64,000 bases of DNA from Dipteris shenzhenensis (lineage: Eukaryota; Polypodiophyta; Polypodiopsida; Gleicheniales). Shown piece by piece: positions 54,761-64,000 of the stretch; positions within the stretch are counted from its first letter, which is position 1; every line of letters begins with the position of its first letter. The stretch lies in NCBI GenBank assembly GCA_047967505.1, contig CM106541.1; one strand, given 5' to 3'. The position numbers and the translations under genes are program-made. The notes under the pieces were generated by a model. That model was not told the DNA's origin. It ran no database searches and saw nothing but the letters and a program-made list of their open reading frames with translations.

Positions 54761-56040
54761 CCTTTAAGTGTTAACAAATGAGATGGATTTGCAAAAGGAA
54801 TGTGGTCTCACTGGTATGGAATACATGGTGGCTTCTAGATTTTTAGTGGTAAGAAGTAGAGTTTATCTAAACCACTACATCTCCTAACAACAACTTGGTG
54901 TCAGTAGATGTACTAGTGAAATAGACTCTAGTTCTTACTAATGAATACCTCACTCAAAATTCAGGAGCCACCACATATTACACACTAGTGACACTAGTGC
55001 TGCCTCAAGTTCAATTCATGCTTACAATCAAGTTCATATTGGTTTAATTCACAATTTCTTTATTTACATGTTGTTCATAGTCAAGTTTATATGTATTCAT
55101 AGATAAATTTAAATGCAAGTATGGATAAAAACTCAAAGAAGAGGGTGGGAGGTGATCCATGTTCATGTTATTTATTGAAGTTTATATTCCAAGCATAGTA
55201 ATCATGGAAATGCAAAACTCATATAGATGCCAATCATAAACAAATATGATGTATGTTATGCTTAAAGCTGTTTCATAAACCATATCTTTTATTCATTTTA
55301 GACTGACTTTTCATCTATTTAGTTTCTAAAAAATAAGCAATGAAGTTGTTAGACCACACCATCCCACCCAAATTTCTTCATGACTTTTACTTACCTTTAG
55401 AAAATTGAAAGAAAATATGTATCACAAGATCTTGGATGTTAATGTGCCACACAATGTTTTGTGAAGAGCTAGAATGGTATTCATAAGATGCTCAGAACTA
55501 TGAGATAGTGATGTTCCACATAGGACTGTGCATTGTGTCACGTGTTTTGCATTGGTTTAATGCTAGAAACATATGTGTTAATGAGTTGGCATGCTTGCTT
55601 TAATAGGTTACTTCAATGGATTTGCTTCAATCATAATGAGTTTCTTCAATGGGTTAGCTTCAAAGGGTTTTATTGATGCACAATTATATATGTATATTGA
55701 AATTTTTATTTAAAAGTGTCAAGTATGCACAAGATATATTGAACTTGAACTACATTATATCAAACTTGGAATATGTTGTGTGGACATTTCAATATCAAGA
55801 ACATAAGAGTCAAGAAACAATATGCTAATCCCTCAAAAAATATGTAGATGGCATATAAAAGAGTTTCTAGTTTACAAGACTCATGAGCTTAGAGCTATTA
55901 TGGGTGCATCAAATCGTCAATCTCAAATACCATATACAAAGATTGTGGAAACTCAGTCCAACAAAGTGGGCTTAACTTATGTTCTTGGATGGCTTATAAG
56001 AAGAATCTAAGTTGAAACCTATGCCTATAAGATGTCGCAT
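54761..56040. other. No gene seen
   Basis: AT-rich sequence with scattered short frames only. Confidence 0.45.
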
Positions 56041-56044
56041 AAAA

Positions 56045-56280
56045 TTTAACACTATATTAGGAAGTTTGGGAATTTTCAAATAGTTTGGGAATTCTCAAAA
56101 TGCTTAATATTTGACCACATGGTGAAATCTTAACTGCTTATATGAAATTGGAATCTACAATAAACACTATATTAGGGAATCCTTCCAAGTCCCATTTTCA
56201 AGCCATGTGGTCAAATCTCAACCCCGTTTTTGAAAGTGGGACTTGGAAGATTCCTAAATTCTCTAATATAGTGTTATTTG
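56045..56280. mobile_element. MITE-like hairpin element
   Basis: ACACTATATTAGGGAAT...CCTTCCAAGTCCC (56163-56205) is matched by its complement at 56238-56274 (GGGACTTGGAAG...CTCTAATATAGTGT), giving arms of about 40 bp around a short loop. A further ACACTATATTAGG at 56050 suggests a larger or nested copy. Flanks read TAA/TTA, which could be a TAA-type target repeat. No coding. Confidence 0.55.
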
Positions 56281-57881
56281 ATAAATGCACTAAAAGTTTC
56301 CTAAATAGGATGTAGAAGTGCATCCTCACAACCTTCTATTACAAAAGTGGAGTGCACAAAGAAGAGAAGTAGAGTGCACAATGGATAGAAGATAAAGCTC
56401 ACACAAGGTGGAAAGGAGAGCGATGGAAGACCACATAAGTAAAGTCAATATATTAAATCATATTGGCTATCAGCCTCATCAACAAGGAGGGTAAGGTGAT
56501 CCACACAATACAAGGGCATATCCACCCACTAAATAGGACCAAGTCCCTATCCAAATCTCATCCAAAGTCCACTTCATTAATCTTGGGAAGATGGGATTTT
56601 AGACCCTTCTAATCATCCTGATGTACTAGTCTCAACACCTTCTAGAAGTGACTCCACTAGGCATGGTTGGTTTGCAGGATGTGACAAATTGTAGTCTCTA
56701 TGTCATGTGATTGTACCCCTTGCAATGCGGCTCAATGCTCCATGTACTCTTGCCTTTACCATGGCTCAATCTTCCTCAAGAGCCATGACATTCTTTTGTG
56801 CCATTTGATCTATCTTTGTGCTTTTCAAGTGCTGATTCTCCTCCAAATGAGCTTTATTTTCATAACAAAGCCTCTATAGTTGCTCTTCCATTAGCTCTCA
56901 TGATCCCACTGCTGTAAAGAAGAGCATCTATTGTGTTATTGTAACACTCATTCAAGGCTTTATGTGTTTGTCATTGTTCAAAGAGAAGCATAAATTTACA
57001 AGGATTCCTTTTGCAAGGTACGAATATAAAATCTTTACAAAGTATAAAGGGATATCCCCATGGTGAGGTTCTTTTCCACATACATCAATGTATATATCTT
57101 GTGCTCATGCTTGGATTTGTTGTGCTTACAATCGTTTTTCTTCCATCTCCCATGCTATTCAATGGGCTAATTGAATGTTGAGTGTATTTGCCTTCTTTGG
57201 CATAGATCACCTTCAAATTGATGCCCCACTACATATACTAAATAGATTGATAACATGTCATCCTTGGAGGATTCCAAAGAGAGACACCAGGACTTTTCCA
57301 CTATGAGGAGCGTTGGATAATGTCTAGCAAGTGTTAAAGAGATGCAGTGGAAATCCTTTGCATCCACTCAAAATATGCATGAATTTCACAAGCATTCTCC
57401 TCTTCTTCTTGAGGCCCCGCTAGTGTAAGTGTTGTGTTCCCTTATCTTTTGTTTCTATCATCAAGATGTGGCTCGTCTCTTGTCATCATCTTGAACGGGA
57501 TTGTGTAAAGGTAGAGGGGGGTGAAAGCAAGGTAAATTCAAGCACAAGGTCAAATTTGATATCAATGCATGGAGCATGTAACGTTACACAATTCAAGTAC
57601 ATGTGACATTTAATGAGTGCAAAGTAACATGATGATCATCCTATATGACATTGTGACACTTTAGCTTTGGTCATGTCTCAAGCCACATATTGAAAGGTTT
57701 TAGCATTAATTGAAGTGAAAGAGATGCTCACTCTCCATCTCCCTAGATTAGAACAAATATGTATGACATTGAAGGTGAGATTTTACTCCAACATAAGAAA
57801 TATGAAGGGCTCAAAGAAAGCATTGATTTGGGCTAACCAATCAGCTCCAAAAGTGAGGGTGAGCCTTTGCTAGAAGAAAAT
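56281..57881. other. No gene seen
   Basis: AT-rich sequence with short frames on both strands. Nothing recognisable. Confidence 0.45.
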
Positions 57882-58271
57882 TGTTGTCTCTGTGCCAACA
57901 TGGACTTAGGTAGTACATAATGTGTGCGTAGAGTAGCGGTAAAGCTCCGCTTGTACTTGCATAAGGCTAGGAATAATCTCTCTTAGGAATCCTCAACATG
58001 CAAGTTCTACTTGCAACTCCTACATGCGAGTTCAACATAAAACTCCTACATGCAACATGCGAGTTCTACATGCAATATGCAACTCCTACATGCAACATGC
58101 AACATGCGAGTTCTACATGCAACTCCTACATGCAACATGCAACTCCTATATGCAACTTGCAACTCCTACATGCAACTTCTATATGCAAGTTCTACATGTA
58201 TAGAGAGAATGTCTTACAATTCCTACATGCAGAGAAAGAAGCTCTCCAACTTGTATAAATACCCCACAAGT
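57882..58271 (+). repeat. Tat-type LTR fragment (second copy of LTR D), plus strand
   Basis: It starts TGTTGTCTCTGTGCC and follows LTR D (read on its minus strand) through GTAGAGTAGCGGTAAAGCTCCG, a minisatellite of CTACATGCAACTC units (about 58000-58200) and GTATAAATACCCCAC. It breaks off at a (CA)n run. U3 is thus kept and R/U5 lost. Confidence 0.75.
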
Positions 58272-58350
58272 GCACACACACACACACAACACAAACACAC
58301 AAAATAATTTTGATTAGTAAATGTATCTCACAAACATAGACACTTATTTC

Positions 58351-58396
<46 letters not shown>

Positions 58397-58399
58397 TGC
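58272..58399. repeat. (CA)n microsatellites
   Basis: Two (CA)n runs (58273-58302 and 58355-58392) separate the broken LTR from the inverted R1 copy. Confidence 0.9.
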
Positions 58400-58995
58400 A
58401 TACTTTCCCAACTATGAATTATTCTTTTATGTACCCCTCGTGAAATCACTCATTCGCTCCTTACTCCACTTGTGACTTAAACTTCACTTGTGGCTTTTTT
58501 TAATAAATATCTAAGCTATATTCCTATGTAAAGCAATAACAAGTCGGGGAAAATAGGCATTACTTGTCTACGCAAATGTAACTATGATGTCCTAACACCT
58601 ACTTTGTTTGGATGGTGGCATGTAAGTGGACCTCGACCTTGGAATCTAGACTACCTGAGGATTCGACGTCTTTTTTCAATATTATGTTTGTCAAACTCAA
58701 TATTATTTAAAATTCTTAATTTTGATCGAAACTTTTGCAAACTCTATTTGTCGCATTTTTCAACTTAAATGTGTCAAACATTTTTTCCTTATATGTTTTC
58801 CTTTTTTTACATTTTATCCAATTGATGGAATTAATTGTATGGCTCAATTATTGATGGGACTAAACATGCATACTCACACACACATTCATGCACTCACGCA
58901 TGCACGCACATGCACGCATGCCCACATGCACATGCACACATGCATACGTACACACACACATTTTGATTAGTGATAATCCAAACATACACACACAC
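58400..58995 (-). repeat. TG-bounded repeat R1, copy 4 (inverted)
   Basis: 58400-58865 is the reverse complement of copy 3 (37828-38308), including CCAATTGATGGAATTAATTG. It is again bounded on both sides by CA-type microsatellites (58355-58392 and about 58872-58995). Confidence 0.8.
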
Positions 58996-59099
58996 TTCTT
59001 GTGAAACTAGTAACTATATTATTAACATGAGATCAATGTACATGACATTAGACTCCAAAAGAGAGCCTAATGGAAGAACTCAAAAACAGTCAGAAAACA

Positions 59100-59700
59100 C
59101 TTCAAGGCTAGTAGCATCTAGGTCCCTCGCAGCATAACTATCATATAGAGATTGCTTGAGGGACATTCTGAAGAAAGCATATGCTTGAGGAAACTGTTGT
59201 CCATCCTAGAATGCAATCTCTGTGTCCAAATAGTCCATAGTACCCAAAAACGAACCCAGTGAAAGAAAAGGAGGAATGGAGACATCTGAGTTGAGGAGCA
59301 TCAAAACATCCAGAAGAGTTTCCCGAATCTGATAGAGGGAAACCGAAGCCGCAGCAAATGAGAGACATGAGTGATCAATATCTGAGAGTGCGGGCAAGAC
59401 CATAACAAATGGGGAACTGTCTCACGGTGATGAGAACAACGGGGGTAGGAAGGGGAAGCAATGCGACATGCTGCCAATTTCACCCCAATGGAAAAAGCTC
59501 CCACAATACATCTCCAAAAGAAAAGCCTCTGTTTCAATGGCAATTTAGCTTTCCAAATTTTCTTGAGTTGTGATTGCCACCAAGATAAAGGTCTATCCAA
59601 ATTCCAAAGAGTGTTGGCATGCTTATCAATCCATGGCGGTGGAAGAAGAAATCTGTAAACCATCGAGGAGGCCAGATTATGCATTGAAAGTGAGCAGATA
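59100..59700 (-). pseudogene. LINE-2 C-terminal zf-RVT-like region and 3' end
   Basis: After a stop near 59724 the same phase continues: LKKIWKAKLPLKQRLFFWRC, then CSHHRETVPHLLWSCPHS, the Trp/Cys/His pattern of the zf-RVT domain at the end of plant LINE ORF2. Coding fades below 59300. Confidence 0.75.
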
Positions 59701-59723
59701 TCGGGAGATAAGGAAGTCAGATT

Positions 59724-61724
59724 CTAGTCCAGTAATCTGTCCTGTACAAACAGTGGAGGAACAGGAACAAATGGCTGCAACATAATTGTAAGTATTCTCC
59801 AAATGGGCCTATGATGTAGACCCAAGGGGAATGTCCTGCAAGCTTGTGGAAATGAAAGCACATAACCATGTTGATCCACAACATCTCCGACAAATCTTAT
59901 GCCCAATTTCATAAGATTATATGCTTTAATAGGAGCCTGTAAAGCAAGAGGAGATTCAAACACCTTGCTCCAATGGATGCTTTCCAAGCGAAGAGAATTA
60001 CCATGATGGGAAGAAGCACCTGACCATTTAGCATAAGAGAGAATTCTCTTCCAATCATGAATAAAAGCAGTAGAAACAAGACAACCAGGAATTTTCCCCT
60101 GAAATGTGGACATGACTGCTTCCCAGTGATCTGTAATCCAATGCCCATATGCATGGGACTTCATGTTACCACACATAGCTGCTAGCATAATAGCCCATGG
60201 CTGTTTTTGCTGAAAAAAATCAGCAATCATGGTGCTCTTTCTTGCCAACATATGAAACTGAAGATTGAGAATATTCAGTCCCCCATGAGTCTTAGGAGAA
60301 CAAATGGACTGCATTGGAAGTAGTCGCAAAGCCTTTTTGTGAGATTTGCTTTTCCAAAATATCTCCATAGCCTGGGACATATAGGAAGCCAAATGCTTGA
60401 AAGACCAGGGAAGAAGCGGCAAATAAAATTGCACATATGCCATGATGATAGACTGTACTATCCGAAGTCGAACATGTAGAGGCCAAGTGGACAAATGCCA
60501 GTATTCCAGCTTCTTGTTTATCTTTTGAAGCACCCATTTGAGCTGTTGTTGAGGGGTGATATTCCAGCCAATGGGATACCCTAAATGCCTCACAATAGTA
60601 TGGGAAGAGATAATGTGGCCTGGCCAGAGAAGTGCATGCCAATCAGCTTCTTTCAATGCTAGAAGATTTGATTTCTGAAAGTTAATATGCAGTCCAGCAG
60701 CTATGCCAAAATCATTTAGAGTATGCATCAAATGAGAGATCATTTTGAGAATTCCTGGTCATAAAATATGAATCATTAGCATATGCATGTGCAAGAAACT
60801 GCTGTGCCCCTGGAATTTGCAAGCCATGAAGCTGCCCTGTATCTGCAAGATGGTCCATATGCAACAATAACAGATGAGTAGCAATGGCATAGAGTAACGA
60901 ACTAAGAGGGCAACCCTGTCTCACCGAGCGGGTCATGGTCCATGTTCTTGACAACCCACCACCAAGCAAACACTGCGCAGTGGCATGAGAATAGAACCAG
61001 TAAATAATATGGACTAGCCGAGGGCCAAATCCCAATTTATGCATAGTCTGAGAAATAAAATCCCAATGGACAGTATCAAATGCTTTTGCAATGTCCACTT
61101 GCAGAATGAGAACATCTTGCTTGGAATATTTGGCATACTCAATTGCAAGCAAAGCATTGGAGATGTGTCAGTAATCTATCTTCTGGGAACAAACCCATAT
61201 TGCCTAGGATGAAGTCCTGCTTGCAAGATAAATCGGACCCTGAGGATAATCATTTTGAAAATGAGTTTGTAAATGACTGGCATAAGAGATATGGGCCGCC
61301 AATCAGCCATTGTCTCACACAACCTTTTTTTGGCGATCAATTTGACAAGGCCATGTTTCCAAGAAGAAGGAAGAGATTGTTCTGCCCAAGGATGATTGAT
61401 CATAAGAAGCAGAGTGTTTTTGAGTTCACCCCAAAATGCACGGAAAAATTCGACAGTCAATCCATCCCAACCAGGAGAGCTGCCTCTACGTAAATGACTC
61501 AAAGCATCATCCAGTTCATTAAGCATAAAGGGCTGTTCCAATGCATGAGCCTGTTCCAGAGACAATATAGGCTGAACATGCATAAGAAATTGAGACCTAG
61601 CTACATTCACTTGCATTGAATGATCAGGCGGAGGAGAAAAGAGATGCTGGAAATGACTAGAGCATTGCGATTCCAATTCTGATTTGGAGGTGGTCCAGGT
61701 GCCATCATCTTGCTTGATCCTCAA
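59724..61724 (-). pseudogene. LINE-2 reverse transcriptase, frameshifted and catalytically changed
   Basis: RT blocks run across three frames: SPGWDGLTVEFFRAFWGEL, DWRPISLMPVIYKL, QYGFVPRR | VDIAKAFDTVHWDFI (catalytic Asp kept), VRQGCPLSSLLYAIA, then AYANDSYFM where YADD is expected, followed by FGIAAGLHINFQKSNLLAL and GYPIGW. The first Asp of the box is Asn (AAT), which would abolish catalysis. Frame changes lie near 61165 and 60725. Confidence 0.87.
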
Positions 61725-62893
61725 ATATCCTCCTTTCTCCTATCCGCGTGCAGGCTTTTAAAGAAGGCTTTGGAGGAACAACCCTTATCCAAAAGGGGTT
61801 TCATGCAAGCTCGGATTTGCCACTTCTTTAATTTGCGAAGATCATTTTGATGGATGAGATGAACCGCATAAGCACAAGAATCCTGTTCAAAGGAGGTAAG
61901 CTGCCTATAAGAGCTGATTATATCCATTTGTTGCTTGTGAGATTGAGCCCATTTCAGCTTAATCCTGAGGTTTCCCATGTAACTCTGTCCATAATCTTGA
62001 ATAACAGCCTGCAAACGATGGGCAAGACTGATCCAAGCGAAATCCATGTCCTCCTGAGCATGTAAGAGGAGGGGACAGATAGCCACTCTCACCATGTTCT
62101 GAAATTGTTGATGAAGCAAATAAGCACTATTGACATGGAGTAAGCGACGACCAAAAAAAGGCATATCATCTATCAAATGTGCTATAGATAATGCCAAACA
62201 TACTGGAAAGTGATCAGATAGCAAGAGGGAATGATCAACCCATAGTGCACATGTGAAACTAGCATACTGCTGAGCATGCAGCAAATACCATCTGTCAAGT
62301 CGAGCCCAGTAGTGAGTAAAGGCATTGTGATGGTATGTATAGCCCATATCTCTGTCCCTTGTTGAGAGCCATAAATCTTCTGCATGCAAGAAAGAAAGCA
62401 TATCCTCCCAATGTCGAAGCTCAGTGGGGATCATGTGAGAATGATGAGTGGTGTTGTCTTGGATGGCAGGTGAATTATTAAAATCTCCACACAAAAAGGC
62501 ATTAGACAGCCATGGATATTGTTTGAGGGAGGCCCACATTCGAGCTTTTGTCACAGAAGTTTGAGAGGCATAAACAGATGCTATTTCATAAAGATCAGCA
62601 TGATAGATGCATCTGATCACCATCCAGCGACCCTGGGGGTCATTATAAGCAACCGTGGGCTACATATCATGTTTCACCAGCATGCATACCCCCGAAAAGG
62701 ACATTGTACCAGCATAAAATATGTCATAACCAGCAAAGTGGCCCTGCTGGCCAGCCAAGAAGTGTTGGTTGTGTTCCTGTAAAGAAATTACATCGAGGTG
62801 CATTCTATGTACATAATGCCAAAAAAGTCTCCACTTATTGACATTACAAAGACCTTGAACATTGTATGTAATACAAGTGATTGAAGTAGACAT
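61721..62893 (-). pseudogene. LINE-2 ORF2 endonuclease domain and linker
   Basis: ATG 62893 (MSTSITCITYNVQGL) lies about 50 bp after the ORF1 stop. Endonuclease motifs: TYNVQGL, DVISLQEHNQ (catalytic Glu), LCGDFNNSPA, YHHNAFTHYWARLDRWY and LLLSDHFPVCLAL (catalytic Asp-His). A TAG at 62660-62662 interrupts it. The following linker to RT is open until a frame change at about 61722. Confidence 0.85.
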
Positions 62894-62941
62894 AGAAGAT
62901 ATGTACAGCCAAACCAAAAAACATAGTAAAAGTATAAGTTG

Positions 62942-64000
62942 TCAGGCCTCAGCCATGACATCGAGGTCCACCTGGCCTCCTGGATCATTGGCTCTATTAT
63001 CCTCATCATTGTCACATACGGGGATGCCCTTCTTGAGCACATCAACCCACAGTTGAGAAGTGAGGCTATCAGCAGGGGTAGAGGCCTGACCAGGGGTGGA
63101 AGTAGAGGCATCCCAATGGCGAGATTGTAACGGTCGTGGCTTGAGCGCAAATACCTTTTTGGGTTGCTGCCAGGCACCTTGGGGAGAGGCAGGAGACTCG
63201 GAAATTTTGCCCTTTCCTTTATCCTTTTGCTTGGCTGAAATCTGAACCACATTTTCTTTGGGAGGGACAAATTGAGATGCTGCATCACCCAACTTGCTAG
63301 GCATAGCTTTAGGCCTCAGACCATAAGTTGGAGGGGAAGTATTTTCTTGAGCAATAGCTATAGGTGGGAGCTGATGTAGGACTGCAGGGCACTGTAAGGC
63401 TAGATGGCCAAACTTATGACATGTGAAGCAAGCACCTACAAATACTCCCCATTTCAAATCAAAATATTTTTCTCCCAAGGGAACATCCTCCACCTCTACC
63501 ACAATGGAAGGAGGGGTTGGGTGATCTGTATCCCAAAGAACACAAAACCGATTTCGATTACCTGAAGGATGGGGTGGGCATACAACTTGCCCCAAAGTAG
63601 CTGCCAAGCTTGGTAACTCAGCCCTCATATAATCCGGAAAGTCCACTACCTCAACCCATACAGGGCAATGATGTCGAATGAGACCATGATAATCCTTATT
63701 TGGCGACCATGGCATGACATGCACCATTTGTCTGCCATAGAATAGAGGGGACATCTCCAATATCTGCTGATGATGTGAGGCATCGAAAAAGTGCACTTCA
63801 TAAAAACCTCGAGAAGCAAAGTATACTCCTTCAACAAAGCAGCCTCTCAACAAAGCCTGAACCCACTGAGCTACATCATTTGCTAAAGGTAGCTTCCCTG
63901 GGAAAAAAATGATAATTGCTTGTTGAGAAAACTTTCGGAGAGGAGCAACCAATGAGGGCAACTTCAGCTTGTACTTAAGGGCTGGGGGAGGTTTGGCCCA
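62942..64000 (-). CDS. LINE-2 ORF1 (DUF4283/zinc-knuckle protein), partial
   Basis: The frame is open from the right edge (64000) to TGA 62942-62944, over 350 codons, with no ATG visible, so the N-terminus lies outside. FPGKLPLANDVAQWVQALLRG and FYEVHFFDASHHQQIL resemble the DUF4283 fold of plant LINE ORF1. WVEVVDFPDYM follows, then a single CCHC knuckle CFTCHKFGHLALQC (about 63430-63389) and a Lys/Pro/Ser-rich tail. ORF1 proteins bind element RNA. It is the only uninterrupted LINE ORF here. Confidence 0.8.
   Translation of the reverse strand, partial: WAKPPPALKYKLKLPSLVAPLRKFSQQAIIIFFPGKLPLANDVAQWVQALLRGCFVEGVYFASRGFYEVHFFDASHHQQILEMSPLFYGRQMVHVMPWSPNKDYHGLIRHHCPVWVEVVDFPDYMRAELPSLAATLGQVVCPPHPSGNRNRFCVLWDTDHPTPPSIVVEVEDVPLGEKYFDLKWGVFVGACFTCHKFGHLALQCPAVLHQLPPIAIAQENTSPPTYGLRPKAMPSKLGDAASQFVPPKENVVQISAKQKDKGKGKISESPASPQGAWQQPKKVFALKPRPLQSRHWDASTSTPGQASTPADSLTSQLWVDVLKKGIPVCDNDEDNRANDPGGQVDLDVMAEA

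Larger units (their letters stand above)
59000..64000 (-). mobile_element. LINE-2: plant L1-type LINE, runs off right edge
   Basis: In minus-strand order: ORF1 with a CCHC knuckle (64000-62942), endonuclease, RT and a C-terminal zf-RVT-like region (62893 to about 59100). This is the standard plant L1 layout. Frameshifts near 61722, 61165 and 60725, stops at 62660 and near 59724, and a changed RT catalytic box make it inactive. The 3' end, about 59000, has no clear poly(A) tail. The 5' end lies outside the window, so target repeats cannot be checked. Confidence 0.88.

Noticed and set aside
1-64000. A defence system, operon or biosynthetic cluster
   Set aside because: No bacterial-type gene organisation. 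The only host-like genes are LARP1-like and the UBP27-like exon; the rest is transposons and repeats.

Overview
The window is nuclear DNA from a land plant. Evidence: plant-type Ty3/gypsy chromovirus and Tat-like LTRs, Ty1/copia elements, two kinds of LINE, a hAT remnant, tRNA-primed retroelements, and two plant genes with spliceosomal introns (a LARP1-type La-motif gene and exon 1 of a UBP27-like deubiquitinase). The large transposon load, many dinucleotide microsatellites and an L1 ORF1-like LINE that is unusual for flowering plants suggest a large-genome, possibly non-flowering plant (fern or lycophyte). That placement is inference. Nothing looks bacterial, viral or organellar.

Layout. 1-15.7 kb is a nest of transposons: an old gypsy copy (A, minus; 1-480 and 14.55-15.72 kb) split by a plus-strand LINE (LINE-1, about 0.5-14.5 kb). 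LINE-1 was itself hit by a solo LTR (2453-3276, repeat CAGGT) and by a nearly complete chromovirus (gypsy B, minus, 3533-11474, repeat ATACA). 15.7-17.6 kb holds a possible LTR and unassigned sequence. 17.68-18.01 kb is exon 1 of the UBP27-like gene, reading leftward into the nest. 18.7-23.2 kb is a minus-strand LTR element (C) with a long leader and an unrecognised ORF. 23.9-25.1 kb is a Tat-type LTR (D); 25.57-25.74 kb is a short LTR (E). 26.6-28.64 kb is a decayed copia element with its 3' LTR. 28.6-31.8 kb is a dispersed repeat with a second copy at 45.6-47.4 kb. 31.8-35.8 kb holds rearranged copia pieces. 36.2-38.3 kb has three copies of a TG-microsatellite-bounded repeat, with an inverted fourth at 58.4-58.87 kb. 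40.4-42.4 kb is a roughly 180-bp satellite-like array. 48.2-50.95 kb is the LARP1-like gene. 53.8-54.75 kb is a hAT remnant, about 56.2 kb a MITE-like hairpin, and 57.88-58.27 kb a second Tat-type LTR piece. 59.0-64.0 kb is a plant L1-type LINE (LINE-2, minus) running off the right edge.

How it fits together. Only the LARP1-like gene looks intact from promoter to stop. The UBP27-like exon carries the catalytic Cys box, but no later exon is visible in the 17.7 kb into which it reads, so it either starts a gene with a giant transposon-filled intron or is a fragment. The most distinctive signals lie in retroelement control regions: nine short dyads upstream of the TATA box in the gypsy B LTR, ACGT-core box arrays in the leaders of three elements, telomere-like CCCTAA runs beside the TATA of copia LTRs, and a 13-bp GCATGTAG minisatellite in Tat-type LTRs. 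All sequence comparisons were made by eye; no alignment or database search was run.
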